Assembly (NCBI RefSeq): GCF_000003195.3
Contig: NC_012872.2
Span: forward strand, 50,821,695-50,885,694
Source: Sorghum bicolor
Lineage: Eukaryota; Streptophyta; Magnoliopsida; Poales; Poaceae
DNA: 64,000 bases
Direction of reading: 5' to 3'
The notes beneath the pieces were generated by a model. The model searched no databases and was not told where the DNA came from. It worked only from the letters and a program-made list of their open reading frames with translations. A program made the translations under genes and the position numbers. This document shows, piece after piece, positions 34,331 to 47,040 of this stretch (within the stretch, counting starts at the first letter, position 1; every line of letters starts with the position of its first letter).

Positions 34331-35129
34331 ATGGAATACCGTGGGTAAGAGCGAGGATTACCTTTAATTATTTTATTTAGAATTGGGACAGATTAAATTA
34401 AGGGGGAAAGTAAGCAATGATATAAAATGAACATGATGCATGCACGAACTTACGATCTCACAAACTTAGAAAACAAAGGTTAACACTAAGCGGTATACGC
34501 GGTGGCACACAACGTTCTCCCATAACGTAACTAGCGTTCTAAGCGAGAACGTGGTTAGGGTACCTGCAGAAAACTCATTTCAGCCCACCCACAGTATGGT
34601 CGTGCATAACAAAATTTAAAACTATACACTTCACATACACAGACACCCGTCCATGCATGTGACGTGTCACTACCCACATCATCGCCCTAATGACGGCATC
34701 GCCTCTCAGGACGGAATTCCCAGCATGCGGTACTGTTCCCAAGACACACCAACATGTGTGCATGACACAGCACCTGACAACACTTCCCTAGACCGGCAGT
34801 GTATCCGATCATGCTCTCACAACTCCCACTTACCATGGCGTAGAGGAAGAATTGATCCATACATTACCACTCAAATGAATGGCACTCATACTATTGCACG
34901 CCGTATGAGCGACGAAATAAAAATATGATGCATTGACCCCCCAAGTCAGTACTTAGCTAGCCACCTTAGAGTCCTTAACTGGGCATAAAGGATATGACCA
35001 TGGCACACTAGATAATTTTCCCAAAACTTAGTTTAACACCTTGATCTTTATTAATTACTAAAATCTTTCATTAAACCGGTTTAGACTTTTGTTTAGAACG
35101 TACTTATGAACAGTAACTCGCTAAACCTT
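34331..35129 (-). other. Untranslated leader of E
   Basis: About 0.8 kb between PBS and the extra ORF, without a gene. On minus it ends TTCCATTTGCAG directly before CAGATGG, a sequence that would work as a 3' splice site just in front of the H3-like start. Confidence 0.6.
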
Positions 35130-35130
35130 G

Positions 35131-35142
35131 CTCCGATGCCAG
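35131..35142 (-). other. Primer binding site of E (initiator tRNA-Met-like)
   Basis: TGGCATCGGAGC on minus, one or two bases after the 5' LTR. It differs at two positions from the usual TGGTATCAGAGC. Confidence 0.7.
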
Positions 35143-35143
35143 C

Positions 35144-38100
35144 TGTAACAGAACCGACCAAATTATAAGAGATTAAGCCTAATAGTGACCATTTGCATAG
35201 TCGAACTATCACGCTTAAGCCCATATAATCCCGGTAGTCCGTGAAATCTCGAAGGATTTCAAACCACACATCACATATACAGCCAAGATCGTAATAAGTT
35301 TAGCGGTCGCCATCCACAAGCACATCCAGATTACAACATTCATAAAATACATCGGAGTGCTTAAAGTTGTTACAAACCAAGTTCTTCAAGTAGCGGAAGC
35401 TTCATAGTTTGAAATTACAACACACACGAGAAGTCTGATACAGTGCCATAGTTCGGTCATTCCCACAAAAGCAAAAGAAGAGACGGAGTGACCATCGCCC
35501 TTGGTCTAGTCATCACCCATAGCTGGGTACAGACAGAGGATGCAATAACCATAGTACATTTGACCATCTGCAAAACAACATGGGAATAGAACCCTGAGTA
35601 CAAGAAGGTACTCAGCTAGACTTACCCGTCATAAACTTAAAATAAAGACTCATCAAGGATCATGAAGGCTATTTAGTGGGGTAGCTGACAACCATTTTGC
35701 AAAGACCGCAAGGTTTTATTACCCAACCTACATAAATCTTTTCTTCTTTAAATCTGCTTAAGTTGAAAGTATCATTATCTATTACCTAGGTTTGCTCCTA
35801 TGCTATTACAAGCAAGTATGAGACTATGATAGTACCTCATCACAGCAGTCATAAACCCGTTTCATTATAACCCAAGTGTTCCATAGTCCTTACTACGAGG
35901 ACAGGGCTCATGTCAAGTGCTCACTATCCAGGAGCGATGGCGATTCGAATCGATTTCTAACCAGCTGGCGAGGTATTCCCCACACAAACCACACTCACTG
36001 ATCAAGTGAGCTACAGATCACCGTATTACACTATCCAGGACCAATTCGCGGGTTCGGCAGGCACCGCCAGTACCCGAGGACCGTTCCGGCGACCGAGGTA
36101 TCCAAGGTATACCAAGGTTGCGCGCCGCGCCCTCGTCGTTCTCCTCAACCACCACCAATACAGCGCATGGCGGCTCGATTCCCGGCCCGGATAGTGTTCA
36201 GGCTTCGCGGTCGGAACGACTTATCCTTCCAGCTAAGTGTGGGGCATGCGTTCAACATGACAAGAGGGCCGTCAACGATCGGTCCTTAATCGACACAGGC
36301 AGGGGCACCATGGTCAACCCACCATAAGACCCTGCCCGGTCTCCAATTACATTCCACACTTGGTTATTTCTTTCCCCAAGCAACCACTGCTTAAACAAGC
36401 AGGTATCCACCTATATCTCGCAGGTGACAGGACATCACCTGACTTCTACCGGACTAAGCAAGCTAAGCATAGACTCCGCGCCTGTCTACATAGGACAAGG
36501 TAGATAAACGAGCAGGGATAACAAGGAGTACATATGCAGCAACGGTATCAGGCAACTCCTATCACTTAATATGCAATACAGTAGAACAGGTATAACACTT
36601 TATATAAGTTAGCGAGAATAGGGAGACTTAGAATGCTCCGGGGCTTGCCTTTCTCAAACGTGCTGGGTCGGTGATCCGGACACTCCTGCAATTCCTCTCC
36701 GGGTTCCTGTGCTTCCGGAGGTTCCTGCTCCTGAAGCTCCTCGGGTTCCTCGGTTCCCACCTCGTTCTCCTGCGAGCCTGTATGATGCATACATGCTCAT
36801 GAGGGGAGTGCGAGATGCCCGAGTGGATGCTTACATGAGGGAGTACCAAAGGAGTCATGTTATGATGCATAGGTAATGCACTTGGTCATGCTTATTACAA
36901 GGTAGTCAACATCATCCAAGAATAAACATTTGAATCAAACATCTATTACATTCTCTTCTATAATTATTTTTCAAATGAAATCAGCAACCTACATGATGCT
37001 TCAAAGATACACCAAACCCAACTTAGTCCATTCAACCCACATACACAACCATTCATAATTTTTCTTTATTCATTTCTAAGCCCATTAAAAATCACATGCA
37101 ATTCTGTTCATCAATAAATTCCAGAAAAATTACAGGAGACTACTAGCTAATCATAAAGTCTACTGTAAATTTTTCATAATTTTTGGTTACTTATTTTGAG
37201 CCACAAAAATCACAAGATTAATTAATAAGGCAAGTATAATCACCCTACTGTGATATAAGTGTCAAACAACATATTTCATATTTTTACAATTTATCTAATA
37301 TCATAAGAAATACCCACAAAATTTTCCAGATTTATTGCATGACCCATTTAATTATTAAAAATCATAAAGCACTGCCATGCAAGCATTTAAATTACCATAA
37401 ATTCATTTATACACCAAATAATATGTAACAATATTTTCTCAGTGAGTAAACACACATGCAGAGCCAGCAAAACAAGTTTCACATTTTTCTGAGCCATATT
37501 TCATTTACTATGCATTTTCCAAGTTTAACAAAATCATGGATAAAATATATTCACACAGAAAAGTTGCTCCAACATGACATGCAATTACATCAAACTGTAG
37601 ATCTGGAAATATAGAGCACACCAAAATTTATTTCATTCAATTTGGAGCTGTAGAACTCAAGATATAGATTTTACAAACTTTAAATCAATTTCTGGAAAAC
37701 ACTTTTTCAAGAAAACCGACGAAAAACGCTACGCTCACCCAGATCTACACCCACCGGGGTACCCCTGCGACTGACAGTGGGTCCCCGACCCCACCAGTCA
37801 GCGAGACCGAGAGGGAGCTCACCTCCGACGAGCGGATCTCGCCGGCGGTGAGGTCTCCGGCCACGGGGTGAGCACCAACGTGCTCCCCGCAGCAAGACGC
37901 ACCCAGCGGTACCCTTGGATCGACCAGAGGACGGCCGGAACACCTCCGGCGAGCATGCATGGCGGCACGGCGGCGCTGCTCGCCGTGGCTAGGCTGCTCC
38001 GGCGCGGTAGAGCGTGCGCAAACGCCTCTCCGAGCTTCCTCACCTTCCTACCGACCTAGCGCAACAAAGAACGAGCGAAAAGACGCAGGGAAACGCTAGA

Positions 38101-39067
38101 TCCGCCGCGGTGGAGTACTCCGGCGAGCTCGGGGTAACTCCGGCGAGCGATTCATGGCGCTCGACGGACTCTCACCTCGGTAGAACGTTCGCACGAGCTT
38201 ACCCTAGCGACGGCGAGTGTCCTGGTGCTCTCGGCGTCGAGCTTGAGGCTCTGGTGTGGCCGGCGACGAGCGGCGGAGCTCTCTCCGGCAATGGCGCGCG
38301 GAGGAGCGGCTGCTGCGGCGCGGTTCGAGCGGAGGAGGAAGGAGAAGGAGGGCGCGGGGGAGACAGGATGGAGGGAGTGGCCTGGGAGCCTACGCCGGCG
38401 TCCCGACCAGGGGGGGTTGGAGGCCGGCCGCGGCGCGTCCAACGCCGGCGTACGGCCGCCACGTGGCCGGCGCCGGGTGGAGCAAGGCGGGCGCCGCGCG
38501 CGCGGGAGAGAGGGGAGGGGGAGCGGGCCGTGCTGCCCAGCTGGGCCAGAAGGGAGGCGGGTCGGCCCAGCAGCGCCTGCCCCCTTTCCCTTTTTTTTGA
38601 AATTTCTTTTCTCCAAATTCTTTCTAAATTCATTTGGACCAATTTAAAATCATTTTCACCTCTTGCTCCCAAAAACAAAGTTGTTCCAAAACAAAAACTC
38701 TACCACTTTGCTTTAACAAGCAAGACCAAATTCCAAACAAAATTTGAATTACAAGTTAAAACTCAGTTCTAGGTTTTAAATAAATTCTTTTTGGATATTT
38801 TTGTATAAATTCCCTTTCTCAATTTCCATAGCTCCAAAAACTGCACAAAAATGTTCTTAATTCTTCTTACACCTAAAGCAACCTAATTTGAATATTTCAC
38901 TATTTTAGAAACAAGTATCATATTTTTAACATATTTAAACTCATGAAGTGAAGCACATCAAATCATAATTTGACAAGAGTGTCATGCTCATGATGCTTAT
39001 GCTTGATGGAATGCTTATGCATGGCTTTGGTGAGACTAAGTGCATGCTTAACACCTAGGGTGTTACA
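35144..39067 (-). repeat. 5' LTR of E
   Basis: 3924 bases, the same length as the 3' LTR. Differences found by eye include 36538 (A/G), 37535 (T/C), 37988 (C/T), 38111 (C/T), 38212 (A/G), 38511 (T/A), 38531 (C/T), 38740 (G/A) and 38890 (T/G); positions are approximate. Confidence 0.95.
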
Positions 39068-39072
39068 CAATC
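39068..39072 (+). repeat. Target site duplication of E, right copy
   Basis: CAATC, matching 24538-24542. On minus, A's RT frame reads through GATTG to the insertion point. Confidence 0.95.
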
Positions 39073-41510
39073 CATCATCTTGAACCTCTTGAGAAGATCT
39101 TGTGTGTACTTCTCTTGAGAGATGAAGACCTCTTCCTTCATTTGCTTCACTTCAAATCCTAGGAAGAAGGATAGCTCGCCAATCATGGACATCAAATCAC
39201 CAAATTCCTTGCAAATATCTTCATTAGTGGAGCCAAAAATAATATCATCAACATAAACTTGGCAAATGAAGATTTCCCCATTCATTTTCTTTATGAAGAG
39301 TGTTGTGTCAACTTTCCCAATCTTGAAGCCCTTCTTAATGAGGAAGTCCCTAAGCCTCTCATACCAAGCTCTAGGAGCTTGCTTGAGACCATAGAGTGCT
39401 TTGGACAATCGGTAGACATGCTTGGGGTACCTAGGGTCTTCAAAACTGGGGGGTTGCTCAACATAGACAAGCTCATTAATATAACCATTTAAAAAGGCAC
39501 TTTTCACATCCATTTGAAATAACTTGATATCATGACTAGATGCATATGCAAGTAGGATACGGATAGCTTCAAGTCTTGCCACTGGTGCAAAGGTTTCACC
39601 AAAGTCAAGACCTTCCACTTGTAAAAAGCCCTTTGCCACGAGCCTTGCCTTGTTGCGCACCACCTTGCCTTGATCATCTTTCTTGTTCCGGAAGACCCAC
39701 TTTGTTCCAATCACTCTTGCATCTTTGGGTCACTCTTCAAGTGTCCACACTTGGTTGTGAGAGAAGTTGTTCAATTCCTCTTGCATGGCAATGATCCAAT
39801 CCGCATCACGAAGAGCTTCCTCTATGGTCTATGGTTCATCTTCAAGAGACACAAAAGCGTGAAGTTCAATAAATGAAGCATGTCTAGAGCGTGTAGTTAC
39901 ACCACATGATGGACTCCCGATGATGAGATCTTGAGAGTGATATTGGAGGAGGTGTGATGATCTTCTTGGTGCCACTTGAAGGGTTGCTTGGGGAGCATCA
40001 ATATCTTGTGCTTGTGCCACCGCTTGCTCATGAGTGACTTGAGTGTCTTCATGAGCATCTCTCACATCCTTATCTTCATCTTGTGGCACATGTGAGGTGG
40101 ATGGTGGATCAATGATTTGCACATCATCATCTTCTTTTGGCTTGATGTCCCCCACCGGCATGTTCTTCATGGCATCCCTCAAATGGTTCACCACCTACAT
40201 CATAAAGATTATCACTTGCTCCTTGGGAGCCATTAGTTTCATCAAATTCAACATCAAATGTTTCTTCAACCATGTTTGTGGCATGGTTAAAGACCCTATA
40301 TGCCTTGGACTTTGATGAATAGCCAACCAAGTAGCCAATGTCACATCTCCTTTGGAACTTGCCCAAGTGTTGGCGTTTCTTGTAGATGTAGCACTTGCAC
40401 CCAAACACTCTAAAGAATGAGACATCGGGCTTCTTCCCATTGAGCAACTCATATGGTGTCTTCTCTAAGAACTTGTGAGGAAAGAGCCAGTTTGAAGCAT
40501 AGCATGCAGTGTTGATTGCCTCAGCCCACATCTTCTCGGAAGTGTTGTACTCATCAAGCATTGTTCTTGCCAAGGTGATCAATGTCCGGTTCTTTCTTTC
40601 TACTACCCCATTTTGTTGTGGTGTGTATGTTGAGGAGAACTCATGTTTGATCCCAACATCATCACAATATTCTTCTATGTTGGTGTTGTCAAACTCCTTG
40701 CCATTATCAATTCTAATCTTTTTGATCTTGACATCAAATTGATTTTGGGCATTCTTTGCAAACTTCTTGAATATTGATGCAACTTCGGCCTTGTCTTGCA
40801 AGAAGAATGTCCAAGTATACCGGGAGTAATCATCAACTATGACCAAGCAATATTTGTTGCCTCCAAGACTAGCATATGTGGTTGGTCCAAATAAGTCCAT
40901 GTGGAGTAGCTTAAGCACTCTTGAAGTAGAGAGATAGGCCTTGGTTGGATGGGTGTTTGCAACTTGCTTGCCGGCTTGACATGCACTACAAAGCTTGTCC
41001 TTCTCAAAGATCACATCCTTCAAACCTCTAATTAATTCCTTCTTCATCAACTTCTTGAGTGTGCCCATTCCAACATGTGCTAACCTTCTATGCCACAACC
41101 ACCCAAGTGAGGTCTTGGTGAATAAGCAAGTCTTCACATCAACTTCATTGGATGAGAAATCAACTACATATAAGTTGTTGTGTCGGAAGCCTTTGAATAC
41201 CATTTCATTGTCATCTTCCTTGGTCACTATTACTTCCTTTTTCTTGAATAGGAATTGGAAGCCAAGATCACAAAGTTGTCCAACTGAGAGCAAATTGAAA
41301 CTCAAAGATAACACATAGAGCACATTGGTGATGGAGTTGTCATTGGATATTGCAATCTTTCCTAGTCCCTTGACCTTCCCTTTTGAATTGTCACCAAATG
41401 TGATCTTCTCTTGGTTGTCAACATCTTTATCAAGTGAGATGAACATCCGGGGATCTCCGGTCATATGTTGAGTGCAACCACTGTCAATTACCTAATGTGA
41501 TCCACCGGTC
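39073..41510 (-). pseudogene. pol: Element A pol, 5' part: protease end, integrase and most of RT
   Basis: On minus: protease active site VIDSGCTQHMTGD (about 41495-41455, TAG just before it); GAG-pre-integrase with an HHCC finger (HRRLAHVG, CSACQAGK); integrase core with LHMDLFGPTT, IDNGKEFDN and PQQNGVVERKNRT, which hold the D, D and E residues (41000-40590); and a variable linker. A one-base gain near 40190 shifts the frame into 40194-39829. TAG (39829) and TGA (near 39730, from CGA) stops follow. Then RT runs from TKWVFRNKKD through DVKSAFLNG and YVDDIIFGST (39245-39256) up to FKMMDC, where E is inserted. The rest of RT is at 24542. All visible stops fit C-to-T or G-to-A changes. Confidence 0.9.
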
Positions 41511-41529
41511 TTGTAGTTCACCTACACAC

Positions 41530-43938
41530 AAGAGATCAAGCTTGAGATTTAGGGACCCACATTTGCTTAGGGCCCTTGACCTTCACTACTAGTTGCTTTG
41601 GCCTTAGCTTGTTAGGCGGCCCCATGAAGCTAACCTTGACCTTCCCACTCTTGTCTTTCCTTACAATATAGTGAGCATTGAAGGCAAATGGTCTAGCATG
41701 CTTGGGCAAGGGTGGTGGTAATGGTGCCTCACACTCATGAGCAAAGTGTCCCTCTTGTCCACACTCAAAGCATCTCTTTGGCTTTGGCTTGCTTGATTGA
41801 TCATGGGTGGCAAGTGACTTGATAAGCTAGCTTTGGTGAGCCTTATAGCCAATCCCACTCTTGTCCATCTTCATGACGGTGTTCATAAATAGTTCACTTT
41901 GAAGGTCCTTCCCTTTGGTGAACTTGGCTAGCCCCTTGGTTAGATGCTACTTCTCTTTCTTGAGCTTATATTTCTCTTGAGTTAGCTTCTTGATGATTGG
42001 GTCATTGTTGCTCTCTAACTCTTCCAAGATGAATGACTCATCTTCTTCTTGCTTGTCATACAACAAACCAAGCTTGAGATATTGGTTTTCTTCTTTGAGC
42101 AACTTGTTCTCATATGCAAGCTTCTTATCTTGATCAAGTGACTCAATCACTATGGTGTTGTGCTTGACTTGCTCTTGCAATTTTTTCTTGAGCTTGGCAT
42201 TTTCTTTCATGATCATGATAGTGTCCTCACTCTCGGCCACTACCATATTCTTGCCTTTGCAACCAACACATTTGCTAGTGCTCTCCACAAGTAGGTCATC
42301 ACAAGATGTGGCTACAACAAGCTTAGCAACATGGTTAGTAGCATCATGTGTTTCATTCATTGCAAGATCATAAGCTATCTCAAGATTATCATAGTTTGCT
42401 TTTAGAGTTGTAAACTCTTCCTTCAAAGCTCTATGTCTAGTGATAAGCTCATCATGAACACTCTCAAGTTTATCATGTTTTTCTTTGAGCTCTTTTAAAG
42501 AGAGTTTGAGCTCCTTGAGCTTTGTAGTCATGATCTCATTTTGATCTCTAAGCTCATCACTAGACTTAAGCTTTGCTAGAAGTGATTCATTTTCATGTTC
42601 AAGTTTGTCATTTTCACTTATAGTCTTTCTTATGACTTTAGTGTACTTATTTAGCAATTGCACAAGTTTGTCATAAGATGGTGATTCATACTCACTATCA
42701 CTCTCACTACTCTCATCCTCACTTTGTACCATTTGGTCACCCTTGGCCATGAGGCATAGGTGTGTAGATGATGTAGATGGTGGTGAAGATGATGGTGATG
42801 AAGCATCAATCACAATGGCGGCAACCTTCTCATCATCACTTTCGTTGCCGGAGGAGTCACCACTTGTGCTTTCAATGTCGGTGAGCCAATCACCAACAAT
42901 GTAAGCCTTGCCATTCTTCTTCTTGTGGTACTCCTTCTTCTTGCCACCTTTCTTCTTGTATGGCTTCTTTTCGTTCTTTTCATCATCACTTGAATCATCT
43001 TGCTCTTTGTTCTTCTTCTTGTACTTATCCTTCTTGGGCTTGGGACATTGGTGAGCAAGATGACCAAGATCACCACAATTGTAGCAATCCATCTTGGAGA
43101 TGGGCTTCCTCTTGCTACTTGTGAAGAACTTCTTCTTCTTGGAGTCAAAGTTGACTCCATTCTTGTTTAGCTTCTTCCACATCTTGGTGGATCTTCTCAC
43201 CAAGAGGGCAATGGATGCATCATCATCACTTGAAGTTGATGACTCAACTTCAATCTTCTTGGCTTTGCCCTTGTGAGAATCCTTGAGAGCCAAGTCATTT
43301 TTCTCTTTCTTGGCTGATGAGGAGCCATCTTGGGGGTTCATGTGCATGTACATCTCATGAGCGTTGATCTTCCCCAATACAGACGTTGGTGTGGCGGTTG
43401 AGAGATCACCTTGATGAAGCACGGTTACTATGTGCCCGTATTTCTCAACGGGGAGAACACATAGTATCTTCCTCGCCACATCCGCCGGACTCACTTGATT
43501 GAGCCCAAGTCCATTTAGCTCCTCTACAATGACATTCAAGCGAGAATACATTTCATTAGCATTTTCTTTTGGAAGCATTTCAAACGTACTAATCTTGTTC
43601 ATTACAAGATGAAAGCGTTCCTCACGCTCACTCTTTGATCCCTCATGGAGCGCACAAAGTTCCTTCCATAACTCATTGGCGTTTTTGTGGTTCCTTACGC
43701 AGTTAAACACCTCTTTGCAAAGACCTCTAAAGATGTGGTTTTTGGCCTTTGCATTCCACTTCTCGTTCTCTTGCTCTTGTGGAGTAAGAGCGGTGTCTTT
43801 TGCTGGAGGGGTAAACCCTTCGGTCGCGGCTTTTAGGCACTTAGTGTCACATGCCTCGAGGAATGACTCCATCTGTATTTTCCAATATGAGAAGTCATCG
43901 CCATCGAACATGGGTGGCGGTTCATCCCCGTTAGACAT
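41530..43938 (-). pseudogene. gag: Element A gag, with two zinc knuckles
   Basis: The ATG at 43938 follows the PBS by about 40 bases. The N-terminus has a DUF4219/UBN2-type copia gag (FDGDDFSYWKIQMESFL, then LWKELCALHEG). The first knuckle CYNCGDLGHLAHQCP is near residue 284. Lys- and Ser/Asp-rich linkers and a long coiled coil (about residues 440-660) follow. The 663-codon frame ends in TAG at 41947-41949. The same frame continues through a second knuckle CFECGQEGHFAHECE (41772 on minus), interrupted by a second TAG at 41827-41829. The first TAG may therefore be a mutation of CAG rather than the natural end. The pol frame lies one register off just downstream. Confidence 0.85.
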
Positions 43939-43977
43939 CTTTTCACTAGGCGGTGAAGCCTAAATAATGAGCACTAG

Positions 43978-43989
43978 GCTTTGATACCA
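43978..43989 (-). other. Primer binding site of A (initiator tRNA-Met)
   Basis: TGGTATCAAAGC on minus, two bases after the 5' LTR, identical to that of B. Confidence 0.85.
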
Positions 43990-43991
43990 AT

Positions 43992-45538
43992 TGAAAGGAT
44001 CAAGATGCCCAAGAGGGGGGTGAATTGGGATTCTCTAAAAATTTAAGCAACTTATAAGCTTCAATTCAACCCCTTGTGCCTAGTGTGACTAGAGAGCTAA
44101 CGGATAAAAGTTTTGCAACCTAGTTCCAATCCTATTTTAGCATGGCAATTCTAGGAATGTAAAAGCTCAAAGTAATTGCACAAAGTAAATGCTAGAAAGT
44201 AAAGGAGCAGAGCAAGAATGGGCTCGGTGATGTTTTGTCGAGGTATCGGAGAGTCGCCACTCTCCACTAGTCCTCGTTGGAGCACCCGCGCAAGGGTCTT
44301 ACTCCCCCTTGGTCTGTGCAAGGACCAAGGCTCTCTATAGGCTGATTCTTCGACACTCCGTCACGGTGAATCGCCCACAACCGCTTACAAGCTTGACACG
44401 AGCCACCCACAAGAACTCAGGGCGGTCTTCGTGCCTCCAATCACCACCGAACCATCTAGGTGATGGCGATCACCAAGAGTAACAAGCAAAGAACTCTCAC
44501 TTGACCCAAACAAGGCACTAGAGAGTGGTGGATGCACACTTGACTCTTGGAACTCAACTAGAGAAGGATTCTCACAAGAAATCTCTCAATTCTCAATCCT
44601 CTCTAGGCTCTTGCTTCTCTCTTGTACCACAAGGTGATTCTCAACTGATCAAATGGGCAAGAGACCTCCCATGGATGAGGTGGAGGAGTATAAATACTCC
44701 CCATCAAGTCCAAGGGCCGGCCAACCGTTATACACTAAAAACGGGAGCACCGGACGCTATTGATGTTGCACCGAACGCACTGCACCGAGCGTCCGGTGAC
44801 ACACAACGGCTAACTGTACTCTCTTCTAACAGAGCACCGGACGCTACATCTGAGTGTCCGGTGACACCGTCTGGTGTGAGGGAAAACTTACACCCTCCCT
44901 GGGTTTAGGACCGGACGCTACCCGGTGAGTCCGGTGCTAGCGTCCGGTGCCCTGGTCACCTTTAGACCTCCCTGGGTATAGGACCAGACACTCCCCGATG
45001 AGTCCGGTGTGAGCATCTGGTGCCTAACCCTAGGCACCTAGCCACTCTGACTCAAGTCAACCTCACCGGACGTACTCACATAGCGTCTAGTGCCTACTTA
45101 GGCACCAAAACTTCGTCGAAACGTGATATTTCTAGAATGAAGTTTGTTCCTCTTGATCTAAGGACTATTTCTGAGTTGCCTAGTGCTAGGTTTACCAAGT
45201 GTGCACCACACCTAAACCTAAAGCCTTGCCTAGGTCAAGCTACTAATTTAGTGCCCCTCTTAATAGTACGGTCAAAGGAAAACAAAGTCCTAAACTATTC
45301 TAAGTGCCCTTCTTCACCATATGGCACTTAGACCTAGTCTAGTTTTGACGATGTCCACTCATCCTTTGAAAAACCAAAACAATTTCCACTACTAAGTAGG
45401 CATGAACGTCCTTGTCCATGGAGTACCTATTACCATGACCTAACACTAATGACTTTGCCTCTGCAAAACACACGTTAGTCATAGTAATCAACATTGTCAT
45501 TAATCACCGAAACTCATTAGGGGCCTAGATGCTTTTCA
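43992..45538 (-). repeat. 5' LTR of A
   Basis: 1547 bases. On plus it reads TGAAAGGATC...GATGCTTTTCA; on minus it starts TGAAAAGCATC and ends GATCCTTTCA. It is complete. Palindromic CACCGGACGC/GCGTCCGGTG motifs lie at 44750-45075. TATAAATA (plus) / TATTTATA (minus) is at about 44689-44697. Confidence 0.92.
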
Positions 45539-47040
45539 GCATCATCATGGTTCAAATGGTCCCTTCTTTTCACCGCAGTTGCATACGTAGATTTGACAGA
45601 AAAGAGACCCATAGGATCTACATGCCAAGCCACAAAAAAACTCATGCCTTGAAATATAGGAATTGCAAGGATAACGCTTGAATCTTCTTTTGTTTGCAGT
45701 AGTGTTTTTCTCTTACAACAAATCATCGAACAGTATTTTCAGCCAAGCGAACAGATATTCTGTGATTGGGTTGATCAGATCAGATCAGCCACTTTGTGTA
45801 GGATTGACCCATATCTTGGTGTAAAACCCTTCTCTTGGAATCCAAGGATCTTCCCATATTTTAACTTTGGTCCCATCACCGATTCTCCAAATTAATCCTT
45901 CCTTTAGAAGCTCAATACCCTTCAATATACTCCACCATGTGTAAGAGATACCAACTTTTACTCTTATTTCAAGGAGGTTATCTGTGGGGAAATACTTAGC
46001 TTGTAACACTTTAGCGCATAGGGAATCTGGTTGAGTTAGGAGGTGCCACCCCTGCTGGCCAACATAACCAAATTGAAAGCATGGAGGTCCCTGAACCCCA
46101 AGCCTCCAAGCTTTTTTTATCTTGTTAGTTTTTGCCAGCCAATCCAGTAAATCTTATTAATTTTGTCTTGCCGGCTCCACCAAAATCTAGCATGAGTTTT
46201 TCACATAAGCCTTTCGTGAGATCAAAACATGACATAGCATAGGTTGGGATCGCTTTGCGCTACCGCTTTGATGAGAATTCCCTCCCAAGCTTTGAATAAT
46301 AATTTCTCTTGCCAACCCTGTATTCTAGTCTACACCTTTTGCTTAATGTATTCAAAGGACTTCCTCTTGATTTCCAATGTGCACAGGCAGCCCCAGGTAT
46401 CTGTCATTAGTTGCGGTATGAGAAATTCCTAGCTCCACCAAAATTCTAGACTTCACTTTGTGTTGGAGTGTTTTTTTTCTAAACATAGCTGTTGTTTTAT
46501 CCTTGTTTATCATTTGGCCCGGAGCATTCTCATATAGGGATATAATCTGTTGCAGATGCATAGCCCCTGAAACCGATGCTTTGATGAAGATTAGTGAGTC
46601 ACAACAAAAAAAGAGGTGGCTGATAAATGGTGCCCTAGGATAGATCCTTACTCTCTCAATTATACCCCCTGACTATATCCTCCATTACTGCAAAAAAGAA
46701 ATCTGCACAAATGATAAACAAATAAGGGGATAGGGGGTCTCTTTGTCGTAAGCCTCTCTTAGGCCAAATAGTTTCAATATACTCTCCATTGACTTTAATC
46801 TTATATGATACAGTTGTGACACACATCATAAGTAATCTAATCAACTTCTCAAATCCCATCCTCCTCATGATTTTCTCAAAAAAGGTGCACTCCATCCTAT
46901 CATATGCTTTGCTCATGTCCAACTTGAAGACCACAATTCCGTACTTGCCTTTTCTCCTATTTCGCATATAGTGTGCCATTTCATACCTTCCTGCCTCGTT
47001 TGATTTGAGCTTTCCATGAAGCCTCGATGGCATCTTGGAG
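45539..47040 (-). pseudogene. LINE (L1-like) reverse transcriptase remnant
   Basis: On minus: RT motifs FKLDMSKAYDRMECTFFEKI and GLRQRDPLSPYLFIICA (47033-46656). Then comes a frameshifted part in which the usual FADD catalytic box reads FCCD (46598-46609). This is followed by SGAMHLQQIISLYE, a GQMINKDKT thumb region (to 46352) and a C-terminal region with GLIWRIGDGTKVKIWEDPWIP (46009-45785), reaching the insertion point of A. Several frameshifts and stops are present. The 3' end of the LINE would lie left of A, outside the window. It is the oldest layer seen here. Confidence 0.85.

Larger units (their letters stand above)
24543..39067 (-). mobile_element. Element E: young chromovirus (Ty3/gypsy, Tekay/Del-like) with extra ORF before gag
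   Basis: 14.5 kb. Two 3924-base LTRs are of equal length and differ by only about nine substitutions by eye (about 0.2%). CAATC duplications flank it. On minus, in order: 5' LTR (39067-35144), PBS, 0.8-kb leader, extra ORF with histone H3-like start, gag-pol with C-terminal chromodomain, polypurine tract and 3' LTR (28466-24543). It is inserted in A's RT. At a commonly used grass rate of 1.3e-8 substitutions per site per year, the LTR difference would mean roughly 0.1 million years. Two lesions disrupt coding: a TAG in the extra ORF and a one-base loss in gag. Confidence 0.95.
18144..45538 (-). mobile_element. Element A: Sirevirus (Ty1/copia) with gag, pol and an extra 3' ORF, interrupted
   Basis: Reading on minus: 5' LTR 45538-43992, PBS, gag, protease, integrase, RT and RNase H (split by E), a 1.4-kb LTR-like spacer, an extra ORF, a polypurine tract and a 3' LTR. 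The left end of that LTR lies outside the window because B inserted into it. Coding parts hold many stops and several frameshifts, so A is dead. Its LTR halves differ by about 4% by eye, the most of any pair here, which fits its position as the outermost element. A sits in a LINE remnant. Confidence 0.9.
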
